Shown one piece after another: positions 60,100 to 64,000 of a stretch of 64,000 nt of DNA (the first letter of the stretch is position 1; each line of letters opens with the position of its first letter). Position numbers and translations under genes: made by a program. The stretch covers positions 1,399,001 through 1,463,000 of the forward strand of contig CALZFC010000251.1 in the NCBI GenBank assembly GCA_945643635.1, in the 5' to 3' direction. This stretch comes from Allodiplogaster sudhausi (Eukaryota; Nematoda; Chromadorea; Rhabditida; Diplogasteridae). The notes beneath the pieces were generated by a model. That model was not told the DNA's origin. It ran no database searches and saw nothing but the letters and a program-made list of their open reading frames with translations.

Positions 60100-61287
60100 A
60101 CCTGATTGAAATATTCAAAGAATAAATGTCTCAATCGTCAAAGGGGCGGAACTGGACATATACATTTTCAGACTCGTCTGTGAGAAGTTGAATTGTTCCA
60201 AGCGGTCGAATGTAACGCGCATGACGCGGCTGATAATTTTCATCACCACTATGGGCACGCTTAATGTGAAGGAATTATTTATTAATCTTTTAAACGAAAA
60301 TTAAATGAAATTATTAATTATTATTTTCCATGTCTATAATCATTTTTAACATCATGCGAAAAAAATTCCACTAGAAAACAACTTTGCAAGTATGAAAAAT
60401 GGCCCGGTGCTTTTCATTCGGCCTTCATCTATTTAGGAGATGCAAAAGTGATTTCAACAAAAAAGAGGAGAGAACTAAAAAAGAGCTCGCTCGTTTACTT
60501 TAGGATTAGCATGCCGTTGTTCTCTTGAATATGTCTATTTTGGTAGCTGAATCCTAAAAAAAACAGACTTTTCTTCTGCAATATTTGCTTTAGAGAAAGA
60601 ACGCTGATATCCAGGCAGAAGACGACGACGCTGCTCGGCTCTGCTATAGACCATGGCGGCAGAGAAAGAGGAGCAAGGAGGAGAAAGAGGGCCTCCGATA
60701 CGAGTCTGAGGAAGAAGAAGTGAAGGTGAAAGAGATAGGGAGAGAGAAGGAGAGGGGAGAAGGAGAGAGAGGGGAGAGAAAGCAAGAGAGAGAGAGAGAC
60801 AGTGCAGACAAAGTGAGAGAGAAATATAGACAAAGTAAGAGAGATATATGTGCATATAGACAAAGTGAGAGAGAAAGCTATGCAGCAAAAATAGGACAGA
60901 AAGTTGAAAAGAAAAGAAAAGAGACTAGAAAGTGATGTATTTTTACTTGTCGCGCTAACTTCGCTTGCAATCTACTTACATATGTATGTATATGACAAAT
61001 ATCGATGTATGAGCAAATAAAGCACATTTCTAAAATAAATCCTAGGCCGTTAAATATTCACCGCTAGTTTTTAGAGCTGAACATTTCATATCTCGAATTA
61101 AATACAAGATGCCGCGATGCGTCCTTCGAACGAGCATGGAATTGTATTCTCATAATAGGGACATGAAACTGAATTGTAATTTGATTGAACGCCCACAATT
61201 TCATAATCAATTAAACAGACTCTGATCGATATTCAATCAAAAGGACCGCGAATTCAAAAGCGAGTTTTTGGCTCTCTCTTGCCTCAG
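60100..61287. other. Intergenic with a GA tract
   Basis: GA-rich 60725-60880 and repeats of agacaaagtgagagagaaa near 60805-60875. A short ATG frame at 60653 in good context stops after about 18 codons. Nothing else is supported. Confidence 0.4.
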
Positions 61288-61552
61288 GCGAAGCTGAAAG
61301 GGATGTCGGAGACGCAGACGGGAATTGTCTTCGGCGCATTCGAGCTGGTCATGTTTCATCGTTGCTTCCAAACATAAAATAAGCTTGTCTGTTTTTTTTT
61401 AAATCTTAATTTTATCCATTAAAAACATGCTGGAAGATTAAAAAAAAAGTAGAATATAAATACAAATAATTAAAGGTGAATTTAAAAAAATTTTATTAGA
61501 TGATCCGAATCGGCTCGAAGAACATGTTCACCTTCGCTCTCGGCCTCACCTG
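61288..61552 (+). pseudogene. Transporter-like exons (MFS, SLC18B1-like) interrupted by a MITE
   Basis: After gcctcag, 61288-61347 reads AKLKGMSETQTGIVFGAFEL and, after ttttattag, 61500-61552 reads MIRIGSKNMFTFALGLTC. These resemble helices 2-3 of SLC18B1-type transporters (GMS.T..G.VFG..., then IG.K.MF). The few residues expected between the two blocks are missing. The coding resemblance stops where the palindromic MITE begins. Linkage to the first exon at 46636 is unproven. Confidence 0.42.
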
Positions 61553-61764
61553 CACACAAAAAAAAATTGTTTGAAACAACATTGTTTGGTGCACGATTGT
61601 TTTATGAATTGTTTGAAACAACAATTGTTTCAAAAAAATTGTTTGGCATATCAAACAATTTACCGATTTGCACGCTATCCATTCCGAGGCAATTGTTTGG
61701 ATTGTTTCATGGAAATTGTTTGATATATCAAACAACCGCAGCGCAGCCGCGATGGCTTACCTTA

Positions 61765-61827
<63 letters not shown>

Positions 61828-62088
61828 CTTACCGAAGAATATAAGAAAACAGCTAAAAATCCATGAAAAGTGGGTGCGCATGCAGAAGGGGCGGAGCCAA
61901 CGCGGCTGCACTGTGATTGTTTGATATGTCAAACAATTTCGTTGAAACAAATTGTTTGATATGCCAAACAATCGCGCATCAAACAATGATTGTTTGATAT
62001 ATGGAACAGCATTGTTTTGGCGCGGATCTGGAACAAATTGTTTGCATGAAATTTTTTGATATATCAAACAATGTTTTTTGTGTGTAGA
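61550..62088. mobile_element. Multi-palindromic MITE built of ttgtttga/tcaaacaa units, with an internal (TA)n
   Basis: Ends gcacacaaaaaaaaattgtt and aacaatgttttttgtgtgta are inverted repeats. The interior is a series of palindromes such as ttgtttgatatatcaaacaa and ttgtttgaaacaacatt. A (TA)n tract of about 58 bases sits at 61768-61826. No ORF. A second, shorter copy lies at 62357-62570. Confidence 0.8.
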
Positions 62089-62356
62089 TAAGCAGATTAG
62101 TGGGACGAACTAAGAAATTGTAAAGTAAGATAAGGGAAGATTTAGGTGCTGCAGCTATTTCCAGACTGTTAAAAAAGATCGAGGAAATATACGTTTCCTA
62201 TTTATTTCTAGATATTATTTTAACGCCTGGCATACCACGAAGTAGCCGTGTGTCGTTAACCTTACGAACCTACTTTAACATTATCTTGTCTCATAATTTG
62301 AAACCGGCTGATAAAGCTGAATGAATGAATGAATAAATGGATTGATGGAAAACGGA

Positions 62357-62570
62357 CCTGCACAAAAAAAAATTGTTTGAAACAACATTGTTTAGTGCAC
62401 GATTGTTTGATGAATTGTTTGAAACAACAATTATTTCAAAAAAATTGTTTGGCATATCAAACAATTTGTTTTGCCGATTTGCACGCTATCCAGTCCGAGG
62501 CAATTGTTTGGATTGTTTCATGGAAATTGTTTGATATATCAAACAACCGCAGCGCAGCCGCGATGGCGAA
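62357..62570 (+). mobile_element. Left-half copy of the multi-palindromic MITE
   Basis: Nearly identical to 61552-61755 from ctgcacaaaaaaaaattgtt to cgcagcgcagccgcgatggc, with a few substitutions and a 6-base insertion. It then runs straight into the SINE-like repeat at 62573. Confidence 0.85.
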
Positions 62571-62572
62571 GT

Positions 62573-62925
62573 AGCGATCACGTCCGATCTGGCGAGTTAG
62601 GCAACGTCGAGCAGCGACACAAGGGTTCAAACCCATATGTGGTCAATGTTTTCCCAATATGTTTTGCGCGTTTTATTTTTCATAAAAACCGACAGTACGC
62701 CGTTCAATTGGGTACCATTAGTCAACATATTCTCTTTCTCTTTATAAGTGAACCAGGAATTGGTCGTGCTGCAAAAGTTGGATCCCTCGCATTTGTGCGT
62801 GTAATCAAACCGCTCAACTTTACTTATTCGCGTCTCTCTGTACCTCACTAGAACCATCTTTCTGTGTAGAATCTAATGACATAGAGAGAGAGTGACCTTT
62901 CCGTCTCTTTAGATTAAAAGAAACA
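62573..62925 (+). repeat. SINE-like dispersed repeat
   Basis: gatcacgtccgatctggcga with an A-box-like tggcgagttagg and a B-box gggttcaaaccc, followed by a unique body ending near the agagagagtgac tract. Fragments of the same unit occur at 51125-52065. Confidence 0.65.
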
Positions 62926-62980
62926 CAAAAACTCACAAATCTCACAAGCAGTCGTTTCTGCGCTCAATTATCAATCAATA

Positions 62981-63081
62981 TGGTCTCTCTCTCTCTCTCT
63001 CTCCCTCTCGGTGTTTCGCTCCCTCGCTCCCTCTCTCCTTCTCTCTCCCTATCTCTCTCTCTCTCTCTCTCTCTCTTTCTC

Positions 63082-63116
<35 letters not shown>

Positions 63117-64000
63117 CTCTCTCTCTCTCAATCCAAAACCCATAGACCACCTTTATCAATCAGTCTACCTATTTGATAATGTTTTGCGTAACAAGAATTT
63201 ATAAAAACATTTTCTAAAACAAATGAACCAAAAGGTGATAAAGCATTCACCATAACAATTTCTTCAAATCCTTGTAATTTTATTTTCCCGCGATGGGTAC
63301 GTGGCCGTGAAGTTGGGATTCTACCGTTGGGTTCAGCTTTTTCCCTGGCACACCAATCACAAATTCATTCAAAATTTGCATTTTAAAGTTCATTATACTT
63401 GAATATAGAACTTTCTTGAACATTTTCATATACATATTCTTTTTCTGCATGCCCCAGACTATTCGAAAATAACTAAGATGGTTCATTTATCGTCAATGAC
63501 TTTTCGGTGACCGCCCTCCTTTAAATGAGTTTATTCTTGTCAGTGAGCTGTTCGAAGCAGTTGTCGCCAGTCGTGTTGGACCCTTTTTACCCTTGCACCC
63601 CTTCCCCCCCCCGTTGGGTCGAGGTCAGCCATATGCACTATTTCAGCTTTGATGGATAGTACCGTTTAATCCCCCGCTAACAGCAGGGCGCAGGGAACAT
63701 ATTCCACTGTCGATGGCTTGAACAAACAGGATAAGGCAGGGATTTGGGCCCGGAAAGTCACTTACTTATTCGTTGCTATAGGTAGTTTTATTGCTTAGCG
63801 AAAAATCATATTTAACAGACCAGTGCATACATCGGTCAGTGTAGGAGCGGTTTTCTTTTATTTATTTTTTTGTATTTCTTTTCTCTCAAACAATATCTAT
63901 TACAGACTAACAAGAAGAACGAACCGATAATGTATCGCTTTAGCATCATAAATCGTGGCCTAAATAGATGAAGGCCGTTTGAAAAGCGGCAGGTCATTTT
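62981..64000. other. CT tract then unassigned sequence
   Basis: CT-rich 62981-63130. After this the sequence is unassigned. The last 48 bases (cgtggcctaaatagatgaag.. onward) resemble 43430-43480 in arginine kinase intron 5, a short dispersed repeat. Confidence 0.5.

Overview
This window is animal genomic DNA: intron-rich, AT-rich between genes, and saturated with (CT)n/(GA)n tracts and small mobile elements. An intact arginine kinase, the invertebrate phosphagen kinase, together with many 45-60 nt introns points to a non-vertebrate metazoan. An ecdysozoan such as a nematode is plausible, but the species cannot be fixed from the sequence. Exon models were built by hand from GT-AG (rarely GC-AG) boundaries with reading-phase bookkeeping; no alignment was run.

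Layout. 1-0.5 kb: a foldback element. 1.1-2.6 kb (-): a secreted Cys-rich, Ly6/uPAR-like gene. 4.1-5.5 kb (-): a probable type I membrane protein with incomplete splicing logic. 7.0-9.6 kb (-): a 231-aa globin with a predicted N-myristoylation site. 11.6-12.2 kb (+): exons of an acidic N-terminus, possibly belonging to a multi-exon BTB-like gene at 20.9-29.0 kb. Between them lie three HECTD1-like exons (13.4-14.3 kb, +) and, on the minus strand, a THAP-Kolobok-type transposase gene (678 aa, 11 exons, intact) preceded by a small P2X7-C-terminal-like gene (197 aa, 3 exons, intact).

28.9-37 kb: a duplicated 3'-flank segment, a decayed EF-hand-like gene with several nonsense codons, and long GA/CT tracts. 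38.0-44.8 kb (+): arginine kinase in ten exons (359 aa), with an in-frame Glu/Lys-rich upstream extension of 175 codons. 46.1-48.0 kb: a tandemly duplicated first-exon region and a transporter-like exon. 49-53 kb: dispersed repeats and tRNA-derived SINE relics.

54.6-59.1 kb: a 4.5-kb DIRS-type tyrosine-recombinase retrotransposon with inverted terminal repeats, an internal complementary region (ICR), Gag-like, RT/RNase H and recombinase ORFs. It is frameshifted in several places and so probably immobile. Its ICR lies inside what looks like a phase-preserving intron of the recombinase gene. 61.3-62.6 kb: two transporter-like (SLC18B1-like) exons interrupted by a multi-palindromic MITE, with a partial second MITE copy. 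The right end holds repeats only.
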